Below, one piece after another: positions 8,454 to 16,355 of a stretch of 64,000 nucleotides of DNA. Location: assembly GCF_013705725.1 (NCBI RefSeq), contig NZ_CP055481.1, positions 1,178,001-1,242,000 of the forward strand, written 5' to 3'. The translations under genes were made by a program, and so were the position numbers. Below the pieces are notes generated by a model. The model had not been told where the DNA came from, searched no databases, and saw only the letters and a program-made list of their open reading frames with translations. Position 1 is the stretch's first letter; the number at the start of each line of letters is the position of its first letter. The stretch comes from Klebsiella sp. RHBSTW-00484 (GTDB taxonomy: Bacteria > Pseudomonadota > Gammaproteobacteria > Enterobacterales > Enterobacteriaceae).

Positions 8454-9155
8454 TTAGACTCTCTTTTTTCTCTTGGCTTCCATAATCAAGTCGAGCAGCA
8501 CTTTCTCTATTCTCTTCTTGTTATCAAGATGGCGAAATGTAAATTGGCAAGAAATCTGGTAGTAGCTTTCCCGCTCCTCGTTATCATCTAAAGTCACCAT
8601 AACGACATTCTTTATAACCAAATCTACGGTAATCTCACCATATTCGGCGAGTGCCAGAATGGCGTTCTTGAGAACGGCATTGTGGCTGAGGAATTTGAGA
8701 TTGGGGTTTTTAGTCATTAATGCGCAACCGCCGTCTGAAATGTCTTTGATCTCGAAAAGATAGTTTTCGCCATTCTTATGTCGGCCATGGCAGAAAAACT
8801 CATGTTCGTGGCGAAGACGGAACCGGGGATCGCGGCGGCGTTGCACCACCTGGATACATTCGGGTAAGGTAAATGCGACCTTATTGCATTTTCCCTCGCT
8901 ATACGCATAATTTTTCTTTAACACCGCGCTGAATTCGATTTTTCCTGAATCACTATGCAAAATAAATTTAACTTTATGCCCTGGAGGGATTTTGCTGGTG
9001 GTTGAGATATGGAATTCGGCAAAATCCACGCGCGTTAGCTGAGTAATAGTGCTTTTGTTATTAACAAATACTTCTATCTCTGCTTGCTTTCGGAGTTCTT
9101 CCCTGAAAATAGCAATAATTTCATACTTACTGGTCTTTATCGTTCCCTCTATCAT
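8454..9155 (-). CDS. mrkH: c-di-GMP-dependent fimbrial activator MrkH (PilZ)
   Basis: A 233-residue PilZ transcription activator that binds c-di-GMP and then the mrkA promoter. The PilZ domain starts at about residue 105 with the RxxxR motif in QRRRDPRFRLR and continues with the DISDGGCAL motif (D/NxSxxG). The N-terminal YcgR-like half helps DNA binding. The C-terminus is rich in basic residues (LIMEAKRKKRV). It is first in mrkHI. Its promoter must lie in 9156-9360. The presence of mrkH supports the TATCAA call upstream of mrkA. Confidence 0.95.
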   Translation of the reverse strand: MIEGTIKTSKYEIIAIFREELRKQAEIEVFVNNKSTITQLTRVDFAEFHISTTSKIPPGHKVKFILHSDSGKIEFSAVLKKNYAYSEGKCNKVAFTLPECIQVVQRRRDPRFRLRHEHEFFCHGRHKNGENYLFEIKDISDGGCALMTKNPNLKFLSHNAVLKNAILALAEYGEITVDLVIKNVVMVTLDDNEERESYYQISCQFTFRHLDNKKRIEKVLLDLIMEAKRKKRV

Positions 9156-9360
9156 GTGAAATCCTTGTGAAAGTTATTGTGTCTGGTTGATTTTTTTATA
9201 TGGCAATACAAACATTCTGATTGTGTTAACCAGGTGTTTTTATGAGCATTTGATGTTATTAGCTATCTTTATCGCTAAATTGATTTGTATAAACTTTGAA
9301 TGGGATATTGTTTTTCCTGTAATCAAGAGTTCGAAAAATTTGATGAGACAAAAACGACAG

Positions 9361-9381
9361 AAGCCTCCAATAAGGAGGCTT
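9361..9381 (-). terminator. Stem-loop upstream of mrkH
   Basis: AAGCCTCC (9361-9368) and GGAGGCTT (9374-9381) form a perfect 8-bp stem with a 5-base loop. On the minus strand the hairpin is followed by a T-containing stretch (complement of 9343-9360). It could stop transcription from the minus-strand reductase before mrkH. Apart from this and the ERIC, 9156-9657 holds no convincing gene; 9156-9360 should carry the mrkHI promoter. Confidence 0.5.
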
Positions 9382-9407
9382 GTCAAAAAGTATGAAACTA
9401 TGCTGTG

Positions 9408-9535
9408 TATACCCGTCATACTTCAAGTTGCTTATGTGTTGGCTACGCTCGTTCACCCCAGTCACATAGTTATCTATGCTCCTGGGGACTCACTTCCTTG
9501 CCGCCTTTAAGCAACTCGAATTATTTAGGGTATAT
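9408..9535 (-). repeat. ERIC element upstream of mrkHI
   Basis: About 128 bp, TATACCCGTCATACTTCAAG to ATTATTTAGGGTATA, with the core TCACCCCAGTCACATAG and CTCCTGGGGACTCAC. It is a standard-length ERIC without internal insert. It sits between the reductase gene and mrkH. Confidence 0.92.
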
Positions 9536-9657
9536 AGGGTTATCCGTCGAGAATAACGCTAATTTGTAGGATGTATAGTGCCTGTGGCTTTAAGGTAATT
9601 CCAGGCAAATATTAAGGAGCAGGCTTCGGCAAATTTTCATTTGCCGAAGTATGCAAA

Positions 9658-10530
9658 TCAGGATTGCGGTTGGAGGTTATCCAGAGTGGCCAGGGCATCG
9701 GCCGGCAGGATTAATTCAGCGGCGGCAAGGTTTTCCCGCAGATGTTGTAACGAAGAGGTACCGGGGATGAGCAGGATATTCGGTGAGCGTTGTAGCAGCC
9801 AGGCCAGAGCGACCTGCATTGGCGTGGCGTCCAGAGCGGCGGCGACGTCATTAAGCTCTTGCGCCTGCAGCGGCGTGAAACCGCCGAGCGGGAAGAACGG
9901 CACCCAGGCGATATTCTGCGCTGCAAGCGCATCGATAAGCGGGTCATCCTGACGATTCGCGACATTATATTGGTTCTGCACGCAGACGATGGGCGTGAGT
10001 TTTTGTGCATCCGCCACCTGTTTGGCGGTGACGTTACTTAGCCCGATATGGCGAATTAACCCGCGCTCTTTAAGCTCCAGCAGCGTGGTTAATGGCCCTT
10101 CCAGCGAACCTTCAACCGGGCCATGAGCGCTGAGCATACTGCGCAGATTCACCACCTCCAGAACGTCAAGGCCCAGATTGCGCAGGTTATCTTCCACCGC
10201 CTGGGTCAGTTCTGCGGGGGACATCGCAGGCAACCAATTGCCTTTTTCATCACGGCGAGCGCTGACTTTGGTGACGATGCATAGCTTGTCAGAATAGGGA
10301 TGCAGCGCTTTGCGAATCAGTTGATTAGTGACATGCGGGCCGTAAAAATCGGAGGTATCGATGTGATTAACCCCCGAGGCGACGGCTTCTTGCAGCACGC
10401 GGATAGCCGTCTCAGGATCTTTTGGCGGACCAAAGACGCCCGGTCCTGCAAGCTGCATTGCCCCGTATCCCAGGCGATAAACCTGACGATCGCCTAAGGT
10501 GCCGGTTCCGGATAATTTTACGCTGGACAT
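9658..10530 (-). CDS. Aldo/keto reductase, YdbC/PdxI-like pyridoxal reductase
   Basis: A 290-residue cytosolic NADPH-dependent aldo/keto reductase close to E. coli YdbC (PdxI, pyridoxal to pyridoxine). Shared stretches are RLGYGAMQLAGPGVFGPP, GVNHIDTSDFYGPHVTNQ, NLRNLGLDVL, RHIGLSNVT, VPFFPLGGFTPLQ and LLQRSPNILLIPGTSSLQHLREN. The catalytic Tyr is in DFYG and the Lys in IVTK. I chose the start at 10530 because MSSVKLSG matches the family and GGGGAG precedes it. A longer frame to 10671 would add 47 unrelated residues and run into yqeG. Substrate is inferred from similarity. Confidence 0.85.
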   Translation of the reverse strand: MSSVKLSGTGTLGDRQVYRLGYGAMQLAGPGVFGPPKDPETAIRVLQEAVASGVNHIDTSDFYGPHVTNQLIRKALHPYSDKLCIVTKVSARRDEKGNWLPAMSPAELTQAVEDNLRNLGLDVLEVVNLRSMLSAHGPVEGSLEGPLTTLLELKERGLIRHIGLSNVTAKQVADAQKLTPIVCVQNQYNVANRQDDPLIDALAAQNIAWVPFFPLGGFTPLQAQELNDVAAALDATPMQVALAWLLQRSPNILLIPGTSSLQHLRENLAAAELILPADALATLDNLQPQS

Positions 10531-10643
10531 AGAAACTCCCCCTGATGGTGTGCAGGCCCTAAGTGTATGCCCGCCAGGAGGATTGGGGAGATAAGAATAT
10601 TGGCAGAAAGTGCGGCGAAAGAGAGCCTTCGCCGCACGGGGGA

Positions 10644-11873
10644 TCAACTGAAGAACATCACCGAAACGCACAGCAAACCGATGACCAGGGTAATAAAGTT
10701 ACCCACTGAGCGGTAAGGCTTTAGTGCTGGAATAAGGTAGGTCGACAGGGTCGGCATGATAAACAGAATCATCGCAATGAGCGGACCGCTGATGGCATAA
10801 ATCATCGAGATAGCGTTGGGATTGATAAAGCAGACGACAAAGGTCAGCGTCGAAACCAGCAGGATCGACATCGCCCGATTAAACGCGCGGCTTTTACGAA
10901 TGCCAATCTGGCCGAGCGACGTCTTGACGATTTCACTGGCCCCTTCAATCACCCCAAAATAAGTGCCGAGGAACGACTTCGACATTGCCACTACCGCCAC
11001 GATAATCCCGGTGACCGCCAGCCATGCCGGGGAGCCTGGCATCATTGACAACGCGGAGAGAATGGTCACCCCTTCGTTACGAGCGGTTTCAATGTAGGTT
11101 GTCGGTATCGACAGCAGGCAGCTAAAAACGAAAAACAGTACGCTGGCGCAGATGAGGGTGTAGGCCACCTTCATGATTTTTTTGCATTTACCCATGGCCT
11201 GCTCGCCATATTTCTCCTGCTGGTCGATAGCAAAAGTCGAAATAATTGGCGTATGGCTAAAAGCGAAAACCATCACGGGAATGGAGATCCAGATTTGGTG
11301 GAACGTGTGCGAGGTCAGTTGCATTTGACTGGTCAGATACTCCGGCTGCCAGCTGCCAATCAGATAGATGGAGAGGAACAGGAAGCAGGCGATCAGCGGG
11401 AACACTAAAAAACCCATCACTTTGATAGTGATATGGCGGCCCATCAAAAAGATCAGATTGAGCACCAGCACCACGCTCAGGCTGAGCAGCGCCCGCATGC
11501 CTGGCGTAATGGGCACATGCCTGGCTAACTGTTCGGCCAGCGAGTTAGTGATGGCGACGGCATAGATCAGGATGACCACGAAAAAGGCGAGGAAATAGAG
11601 CCCGGTAATCAGGTTACCGATCTTTTTTCCGTAATAGTGATTAACGGCCCCGGTAATGCCAGCGCCTGGCGCGATTTTGGCGGAGAGAATGAACTGGCTC
11701 AGTGCTTTATGCGGCCAGTAAGTTAGCGGCCAGGCGACCAGTGCGGTGATGAACAGAACGATAGCGCCAGCGGATCCCAGTTGGATCGGCAAGAATAACG
11801 TGCCAGCGCCTACAGCAGTGCCATATAAGGCAAAACTCCAAAGAGTTTCTTCTTTAGACCAAATTTTAGACAT
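10644..11873 (-). CDS. yqeG: YqeG-type amino-acid permease (HAAAP/SdaC family)
   Basis: Inner-membrane secondary transporter of 409 residues with about 11 hydrophobic helices. It belongs to the hydroxy/aromatic amino acid permease family, like SdaC. Family signatures are ALYGTAVGAGTLFLPIQLG, PVMVFAFSHTPIISTFA and SKSFLGTYFG. In E. coli yqeG is adjacent to yqeF, and the two are still close here. The substrate of YqeG is not clear; serine or threonine is likely by family. Confidence 0.88.
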   Translation of the reverse strand: MSKIWSKEETLWSFALYGTAVGAGTLFLPIQLGSAGAIVLFITALVAWPLTYWPHKALSQFILSAKIAPGAGITGAVNHYYGKKIGNLITGLYFLAFFVVILIYAVAITNSLAEQLARHVPITPGMRALLSLSVVLVLNLIFLMGRHITIKVMGFLVFPLIACFLFLSIYLIGSWQPEYLTSQMQLTSHTFHQIWISIPVMVFAFSHTPIISTFAIDQQEKYGEQAMGKCKKIMKVAYTLICASVLFFVFSCLLSIPTTYIETARNEGVTILSALSMMPGSPAWLAVTGIIVAVVAMSKSFLGTYFGVIEGASEIVKTSLGQIGIRKSRAFNRAMSILLVSTLTFVVCFINPNAISMIYAISGPLIAMILFIMPTLSTYLIPALKPYRSVGNFITLVIGLLCVSVMFFS

Positions 11874-11970
11874 TATGCGACTTTATCAACCAGAAAACGA
11901 ACAAAAAGGAGTGCAATTTATCACATTTATGATTCGTCTGCGGCGATAGTTTCTGGTGGATAAATGAAGC

Positions 11971-12004
11971 GGCGGATCGTCGGTTAACGTACCGGCGATC
12001 CGCC
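11971..12004 (-). terminator. Long GC-rich stem-loop after the PACE gene
   Basis: GGCGGATCG (11971-11979) pairs with CGATCCGCC (11996-12004). Further pairing toward the centre leaves a small TAACGT loop. It lies directly downstream of the minus-strand PACE gene. The following T content is low, so termination strength is uncertain. Confidence 0.55.
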
Positions 12005-12010
12005 AAAAGG

Positions 12011-12472
12011 TTAGCTACGGGCGATAATGCGTTGCTGGCGATGCTTGAAGACGCGCTCGCGCAGCGTATCCCAGGCCCAGTTAAACGCCATGGTGTAGGG
12101 CAGGAAGAACAGCATAAAGCCGATTTCCAGCATAAACGCCTGCAACAGCGAGACGCCGAGCACCAGCGCCACCAGGGTTACGCCGATGGAGATAAAACCC
12201 ACCTCAAAGCCGATGGCGTGCAGCGCGCGGACGTGCAGGTTACGCACCACGCGCGACACCGGCCACAGGCGGTCGAAAATGGCGTTATAGATGATGTTCC
12301 AGATCATCGCGACGGTCGCCAGCAGAATACTCAGTCCGCCCATTTCAACGACCGAACGCTGCATCAGCCATGCGGCAGTAGGGGCGAGAATCAGGGTCGC
12401 GAGACCTTCAAAGCTGATCGCGTGGATGACGCGTTCCGTCAGCGTTTTACGCTGTACGTTATGTTGTTGCAT
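12011..12472 (-). CDS. PACE-family multidrug/biocide efflux transporter
   Basis: A 153-residue inner-membrane protein with four predicted helices made of two tandem bacterial transmembrane-pair domains. Each begins with a conserved RxxHAxxFE-like element: ERVIHAISFEGLATLIL (about 14-30) and VRALHAIGFEVGFISI (about 83-98). This is the layout of the proteobacterial antimicrobial compound efflux family (AceI-like; chlorhexidine and other biocides or short-chain diamines). The family assignment is strong; the substrate is unknown. It is divergent from a LysR regulator 96 bp away, the usual arrangement for PACE genes. Confidence 0.88.
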   Translation of the reverse strand: MQQHNVQRKTLTERVIHAISFEGLATLILAPTAAWLMQRSVVEMGGLSILLATVAMIWNIIYNAIFDRLWPVSRVVRNLHVRALHAIGFEVGFISIGVTLVALVLGVSLLQAFMLEIGFMLFFLPYTMAFNWAWDTLRERVFKHRQQRIIARS

Positions 12473-12568
12473 GGCTTGTTACCTCTGGCCTTAATAAGAA
12501 TTTACCCGGCATTTTATGGAAAAATATGATAAACAAAAGATAGCACCCATCGATAAAGTAGATAGTTC

Positions 12569-13441
12569 ATGCGCTATTCTCCCGAATCCTTAACCGCTTT
12601 TGTCGAAACCGTCGCCTGCGGTTCGTTTTCTGCTGCGGCGCGGCGGCTGCGGAAAAGTCAGTCCACCATCAGTACGGCGATCGCCAACCTGGAAGCCGAT
12701 CTTGGCGTGACGCTCTTCGATCGCAGCTCCCGGCAACCAACGCTTACGCCGCAGGGCGAACAGGTACTGAGCTATGTCAAAGCCATTCTGGCGGCCAGCG
12801 ACAGGCTGGATGAGCTGGCGATTTCGCTCTCCGGCGAAACGGAAGCGCGGCTGACTTTTGTGCTTTCCGATACCCTGCATCCCGATGTGCTTGAAGATCT
12901 GCTGGCGCAGTTTGACCGCCGTTTTCCACATACCGAATTTGAGTGCCTGATTGGCGAAGATGAGGATGTTGTCGACCTGCTGCAAAAAGAGCGGGCGCAG
13001 GTGGGGTTGATTGAGGCCAGAGAGAGTTATCCGACGGAAATCGGCAGTACCCGCCTGCCGATGCGAACCGAGATGGCTATTTATGTCGCTCCCGATCACG
13101 CGCTGGCGGCCCGGGGCAGAGTGAGCTGGGATGAACTGCATAGCTGGCGGGAGCTGCGCTTAAGTACCTATCTGGAAAGTACTGCGGAACCGGCGAGGGG
13201 GCAGGTCTGGTCGGCCCCGAACTATCTGCTGCTGTTCAGCATGGCGGCGCAGGGGTTGGGATGGTGCATTTTGCCCAGCGCGCTGGTGGAGGAGTTTGCC
13301 GGCAGCGGCACCCTGGTGACGCTGGACATTGCCGGCTGGCCGCGAGCGATTTCTATTGATTTACTGTGGAACAAGAAAGCGCCGCCGGGAGAAGCGGGAA
13401 GCTGGCTGCGTCAGCATCTGCAGGAGCACGGGCGCGAATAG
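12569..13441 (+). CDS. LysR-type regulator divergent from the PACE pump
   Basis: A 290-residue LysR-type regulator with an N-terminal HTH (residues 5-65: SPESLTAFVETVACGSFSAAARRLRKSQSTISTAIANLEADLGVTLFDRSSRQPTLT, abbreviated here by ends) and a C-terminal periplasmic-binding-protein-like effector domain. Gene placement suggests it controls the divergent PACE transporter from the 12473-12568 spacer. The inducer is unknown. Confidence 0.87.
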   Translation: MRYSPESLTAFVETVACGSFSAAARRLRKSQSTISTAIANLEADLGVTLFDRSSRQPTLTPQGEQVLSYVKAILAASDRLDELAISLSGETEARLTFVLSDTLHPDVLEDLLAQFDRRFPHTEFECLIGEDEDVVDLLQKERAQVGLIEARESYPTEIGSTRLPMRTEMAIYVAPDHALAARGRVSWDELHSWRELRLSTYLESTAEPARGQVWSAPNYLLLFSMAAQGLGWCILPSALVEEFAGSGTLVTLDIAGWPRAISIDLLWNKKAPPGEAGSWLRQHLQEHGRE

Positions 13442-13482
13442 AAAGCCTCCTTCGCAATTGCCCGGTGCCGGGCTGGGTTTTC

Positions 13483-13515
13483 GTAGGTCAGGTAAGGCGC
13501 TAGCCGCCACCTGAC
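13483..13515. repeat. REP-like palindrome
   Basis: GTAGGTCAGGTAAGGCGC is followed by its near inverse GCCGCCACCTGAC. This is a single REP/PU unit like the other units in the window. The rest of 13442-13685 is AT-rich near 13600-13650 and should hold the yqeF promoter. Confidence 0.6.
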
Positions 13516-13685
13516 AGAAAAGCGGGCACGATGCGCAAAACAGGTTTGTCAGCGGCCCCAGGCGCTAAAATCGCCCATAATCTTTGTGATTTCCCTCACT
13601 TTTTTTAAACAATTACGAAATTTTTTGATAACAATTCACTACTATGATGCTGTTTCTTTGCGCAGGGGCGGAGCAGAGGTAGAGG

Positions 13686-14861
13686 ATGAAAGATGTCGTA
13701 ATCGTCGGCGCGTTGCGAACGCCAATAGGCTGTTTTCAGGGCACATTATCGCGCCACTCGGCGGTGGAGCTGGGCAGCGTGGTGGTGAAAGCGTTAGTCG
13801 AGCGCAGCGGTGTCGATCCCCAAAGTATTGATGAGGTGATCCTCGGTCAGGTCCTGACTGCGGGCACCGGGCAAAACCCGGCGCGTCAGTCGGCCATTCG
13901 CGGTGGGCTGCCGAATACCGTTTCTGCTATTACCATCAACGACGTCTGCGGCTCCGGACTGAAGGCGTTGCATCTCGCAACTCAGGCGATTCAGTGCGGT
14001 GAAGCGGATGTGGTGATTGCTGGCGGTCAGGAGAATATGAGCCGCGCCCCGCATGTATTGACCGACAGTCGGACCGGCGCGCAGTTAGGCAATAGCCAGC
14101 TTATTGACAGCCTGGTCCACGACGGCCTGTGGGATGCGTTTAACGATTATCATATGGGCGTCACGGCAGAGAATCTGGCGCGAGAGTACGGCATCAGCCG
14201 TGAGTTGCAGGATGCCTGGGCGCTCAGCTCACAGCATAAAGCGCGGCGGGCGATTGATTCTGGCCGCTTTCGCGATGAAATTGTGCCGATAGCAACCGAG
14301 CTCAACGGTACCGCGCGGCTGGTGGATACCGATGAACAGCCGCGAGTTGATGCCAGCGCTGAAGGGCTGGCCAGCCTGCTCCCGACCTTCGATCGACTCG
14401 GATCGGTCACCGCAGGCAATGCGTCGAGTATTAATGATGGCGCGGCGGCGGTGATGATGATGAGCGAAGCCAAAGCCGAGGAGCTTGGGCTGCCGATTCT
14501 GGCGCGGATCCGCGCCTTTGCCAGCGTCGGCGTCGATCCGGCGCTGATGGGGATCGCTCCGGTACATGCGACCCGCCGCTGTCTGGAGCGTGCGGGCTGG
14601 AGGTTAGATGAGGTCGATCTTATCGAAGCCAATGAAGCTTTTGCCGCCCAGGCTATTTCGGTAGGTAGGGTGCTGGAGTGGGATGAACGACGGGTCAATG
14701 TGAACGGCGGCGCGATTGCTCTCGGCCACCCGATTGGCGCATCTGGTTGTCGCATCCTGGTTTCCCTCGTCCATGAGATGATTAAACGCGATGCCCGCAA
14801 AGGGCTTGCCACGCTGTGTATTGGCGGCGGTCAGGGCGTTGCGTTGGCGGTCGAGCGCTAA
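13686..14861 (+). CDS. yqeF: Acetyl-CoA acetyltransferase YqeF (thiolase)
   Basis: A 391-residue type II thiolase that condenses or cleaves acetoacetyl-CoA. The nucleophilic Cys lies in NDVCGSGLKAL (about residue 88). The catalytic His is in NGGAIALGHPIGASG (about 347) and the second Cys in LCIGGGQG (about 378). All active-site residues are present and the length is normal. The start is preceded by AGAGGTAGAGG. An ERIC starts immediately after the stop codon. Confidence 0.93.
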   Translation: MKDVVIVGALRTPIGCFQGTLSRHSAVELGSVVVKALVERSGVDPQSIDEVILGQVLTAGTGQNPARQSAIRGGLPNTVSAITINDVCGSGLKALHLATQAIQCGEADVVIAGGQENMSRAPHVLTDSRTGAQLGNSQLIDSLVHDGLWDAFNDYHMGVTAENLAREYGISRELQDAWALSSQHKARRAIDSGRFRDEIVPIATELNGTARLVDTDEQPRVDASAEGLASLLPTFDRLGSVTAGNASSINDGAAAVMMMSEAKAEELGLPILARIRAFASVGVDPALMGIAPVHATRRCLERAGWRLDEVDLIEANEAFAAQAISVGRVLEWDERRVNVNGGAIALGHPIGASGCRILVSLVHEMIKRDARKGLATLCIGGGQGVALAVER

Positions 14862-15057
14862 TATACCCGTCATACTTCAAGTTGCTTATGTGTTTGCTAC
14901 GTGCACTCACCCCAGTCACATAGTTATCTATGCTCCTGGGGACTTACGCCCTTGCCGCGTGATTCGTCCCTACGGGACTCACCCTTTCAGGGCCAGCGCA
15001 AACGCTGTTCAAAACGGTTAACCGTTTTGTCCTGCAACTCGAATTATTTAGGGTATA
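14862..15057 (-). repeat. ERIC element with a ~72-bp internal insert (copy 1)
   Basis: The outer ends are standard ERIC (TATACCCGTCATACTTCAAG and TTATTTAGGGTATA). About 72 bp are inserted after CCTTGCCGC (14959 to about 15030). The insert contains several small inverted repeats: GTCCCTACGGGAC, AGCGCAAACGCT and the perfect AAAACGGTTAACCGTTTT. The last 109 bp (14949-15057) are identical, inverted, to 17972-18080. It abuts the yqeF stop codon. Confidence 0.9.
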
Positions 15058-15081
15058 AGCCCATTCTGGTGTGATTTTTCT

Positions 15082-15105
15082 AAGCCTCCTCGTGGAGGCT
15101 TTTTT
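15082..15105 (+). terminator. Rho-independent terminator after yqeF
   Basis: AAGCCTC (15082-15088) and GAGGCTT (15096-15102) form a stem, followed by TTTTTGTTTT. It would stop yqeF transcription before the kdgM promoter region. Confidence 0.85.
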
Positions 15106-15208
15106 GTTTTTACTGTTGATCGATTTTCCCCGCCAAATCCTCTCACAACACTCTATTTTGTTGAGCTCGGTCACGTCTTGCTGTGCCATATTTTTTGAAA
15201 CAAATATT

Positions 15209-15224
15209 TACGATCTCGATCACT
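15209..15224 (+). promoter_or_regulatory. Putative CRP site upstream of kdgM
   Basis: TACGATCTCGATCACT matches 12 of 16 positions of the CRP core TGTGATCTAGATCACA. It lies about 75-90 bp upstream of the kdgM start. CRP activation is known for kdgM in Dickeya. The match is by eye. Confidence 0.5.
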
Positions 15225-15266
15225 AAAACATTATTACTTAAAAAATAAAATGCAGTTTCATAAAAA

Positions 15267-15281
15267 AGAAACGATATTTTA
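15267..15281 (+). promoter_or_regulatory. Degenerate KdgR-box-like sequence upstream of kdgM
   Basis: AGAAACGATATTTTA resembles TGAAACnnnGTTTTA/GTTTCA with two symmetric mismatches. It sits 18 bp before the kdgM start codon. A GTTTC/GAAAC pair (15255-15259 and 15268-15272) overlaps it. It is weaker than the other KdgR boxes in this window. Confidence 0.4.
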
Positions 15282-15299
15282 AATTATAAGGGGTACCTC

Positions 15300-15995
15300 A
15301 TGTTTGCAAAATCTCTGGCCCTTGCTGCACTGTGTGGCATGTCTTTCGCTGCTTCCGCTGTCACCGTTGATTTACGTCACGAATTCATCGATGGGGGGAA
15401 GTCGGATAAGAGCAACGCTGACCGCGTTTCCGTCTCCCATCGTTTCGCTAACGGTTTTGGCTTCTCCGTCGAGGCGAAGTGGAAATCAGGTGGTGATAGC
15501 GCCAGCCAGCCTTATTCTGATGTCATTGGCAATGGTCATGAAGAGAGCATTAGCTGGCAGTGGAAGGCGGATAAGAATTTCTCGCTAACACCTGCATTCA
15601 CTATTGAAAGTAACGATAGCCGCACGATCTATAAACCGAATTTGCGTGCGCAGTATAGCTTCGACAATGGCTTCTACGTTGCCGCTCGCTATCGTTACGA
15701 CTACACCCGCTATCCGGCGAATGCTGGCAAAGATGACGATAAAGTTAACCGTGGCGATGCGTGGGCCGGTTACGTCTTCGGCGACTGGCGTACCGAGCTG
15801 AACTATGTTTATGCGCGCAGTACGGAAGGTGTGAAGCGTAACGACAATAAACCGTACTCGCAGGAGTACAACCTTAAGGTTGCCTATAAGCTGGATAAAA
15901 ACTGGGCACCGTATGGTGAACTTGGTAACGTCGGCGTTAACGACCGCAGCGACCGTCAGACCCGTTTCCGCGTCGGTGTTGCCTACTCGTTCTAA
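15300..15995 (+). CDS. kdgM: Oligogalacturonate-specific outer-membrane porin, KdgM family
   Basis: A 231-residue monomeric outer-membrane channel for oligogalacturonides. A signal peptide spans residues 1-20 (AASA, then VTVDLRHEF). It has the KdgM pattern of alternating strands rich in aromatic and charged residues (GDAWAGYVFGDWRTELNYVYARS; YSQEYNLKVAYKLDKNWAPYGELG) and the terminal Phe (FRVGVAYSF) typical of barrel proteins. AAGGGG lies upstream. It is convergent with the adjacent oligogalacturonate lyase and fits the pectin cluster. Confidence 0.93.
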   Translation: MFAKSLALAALCGMSFAASAVTVDLRHEFIDGGKSDKSNADRVSVSHRFANGFGFSVEAKWKSGGDSASQPYSDVIGNGHEESISWQWKADKNFSLTPAFTIESNDSRTIYKPNLRAQYSFDNGFYVAARYRYDYTRYPANAGKDDDKVNRGDAWAGYVFGDWRTELNYVYARSTEGVKRNDNKPYSQEYNLKVAYKLDKNWAPYGELGNVGVNDRSDRQTRFRVGVAYSF

Positions 15996-16020
15996 ATTAA
16001 AAAAACCTCCTCATCGTTTT

Positions 16021-16046
16021 CCCCGGAGCAGTCAGCCGGGGTTTTC
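16021..16046 (+). terminator. Terminator after kdgM
   Basis: CCCCGG (16021-16026) and CCGGGG (16036-16041) form a stem followed by TTTTCTG, 26 bases after the kdgM stop. Confidence 0.75.
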
Positions 16047-16091
16047 TGTTTGTGTTATCCGGGAAGATTCGGCAACTCTCTGCGGTCTTCC

Positions 16092-16270
16092 CCCGGGTCG
16101 CGGCGTAAACGCCTTACCCGGGCTACCAAATCCGAGCCGTCGGAGGGACGGTAGTACCGCGCGATCGGGTATATTCCCGGAGGCGGTGCTGCGCACCTGT
16201 CCGGGCTACAAGTCTTCAGCCGTCTGCGATCCCGTAGCCCGGGCAAGGCGCTTTGCGCCGCCCCCGGGGG
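16092..16270. repeat. BIME-like cluster of three REP units
   Basis: Three GC-rich palindromic units lie between the convergent kdgM and ogl genes: CCCGGGTCGCGGCGTAAACG... (16092-16125), CCCGGAGGCGGTGCTGCGCA... (16176-16209) and GTAGCCCGGGCAAGGCGC... (16234-16269). The units alternate in orientation. Similar units recur at 26150, 46157 and 52919. Confidence 0.8.
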
Positions 16271-16282
16271 GAAAAATCCGGA

Positions 16283-16309
16283 CATAAAAAAGCCCTCCAA
16301 AAGGAGGGC
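16283..16309 (-). terminator. Terminator of the first ogl gene
   Basis: GCCCTCC (16292-16298) and GGAGGGC (16303-16309) form a stem. Read on the minus strand it is followed by TTTTTTATG. It lies 47 bases after the stop of the lyase gene. Confidence 0.88.
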
Positions 16310-16355
16310 AAGGCCAGTTACAAAAACACTAACTCAAACTAAACAGTGGCTAATT

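Noticed and set aside
9187..9510. 107-codon frame between mrkH and the reductase
   Set aside because: It runs through a terminator-like hairpin and the ERIC, and shows no domain. It is intergenic sequence.
12032..12529. 165-codon plus-strand frame across the PACE gene
   Set aside because: The minus-strand frame has clear tandem membrane-pair domains. The plus frame is full of Gln, His and Arg and has no membrane or enzyme motif.
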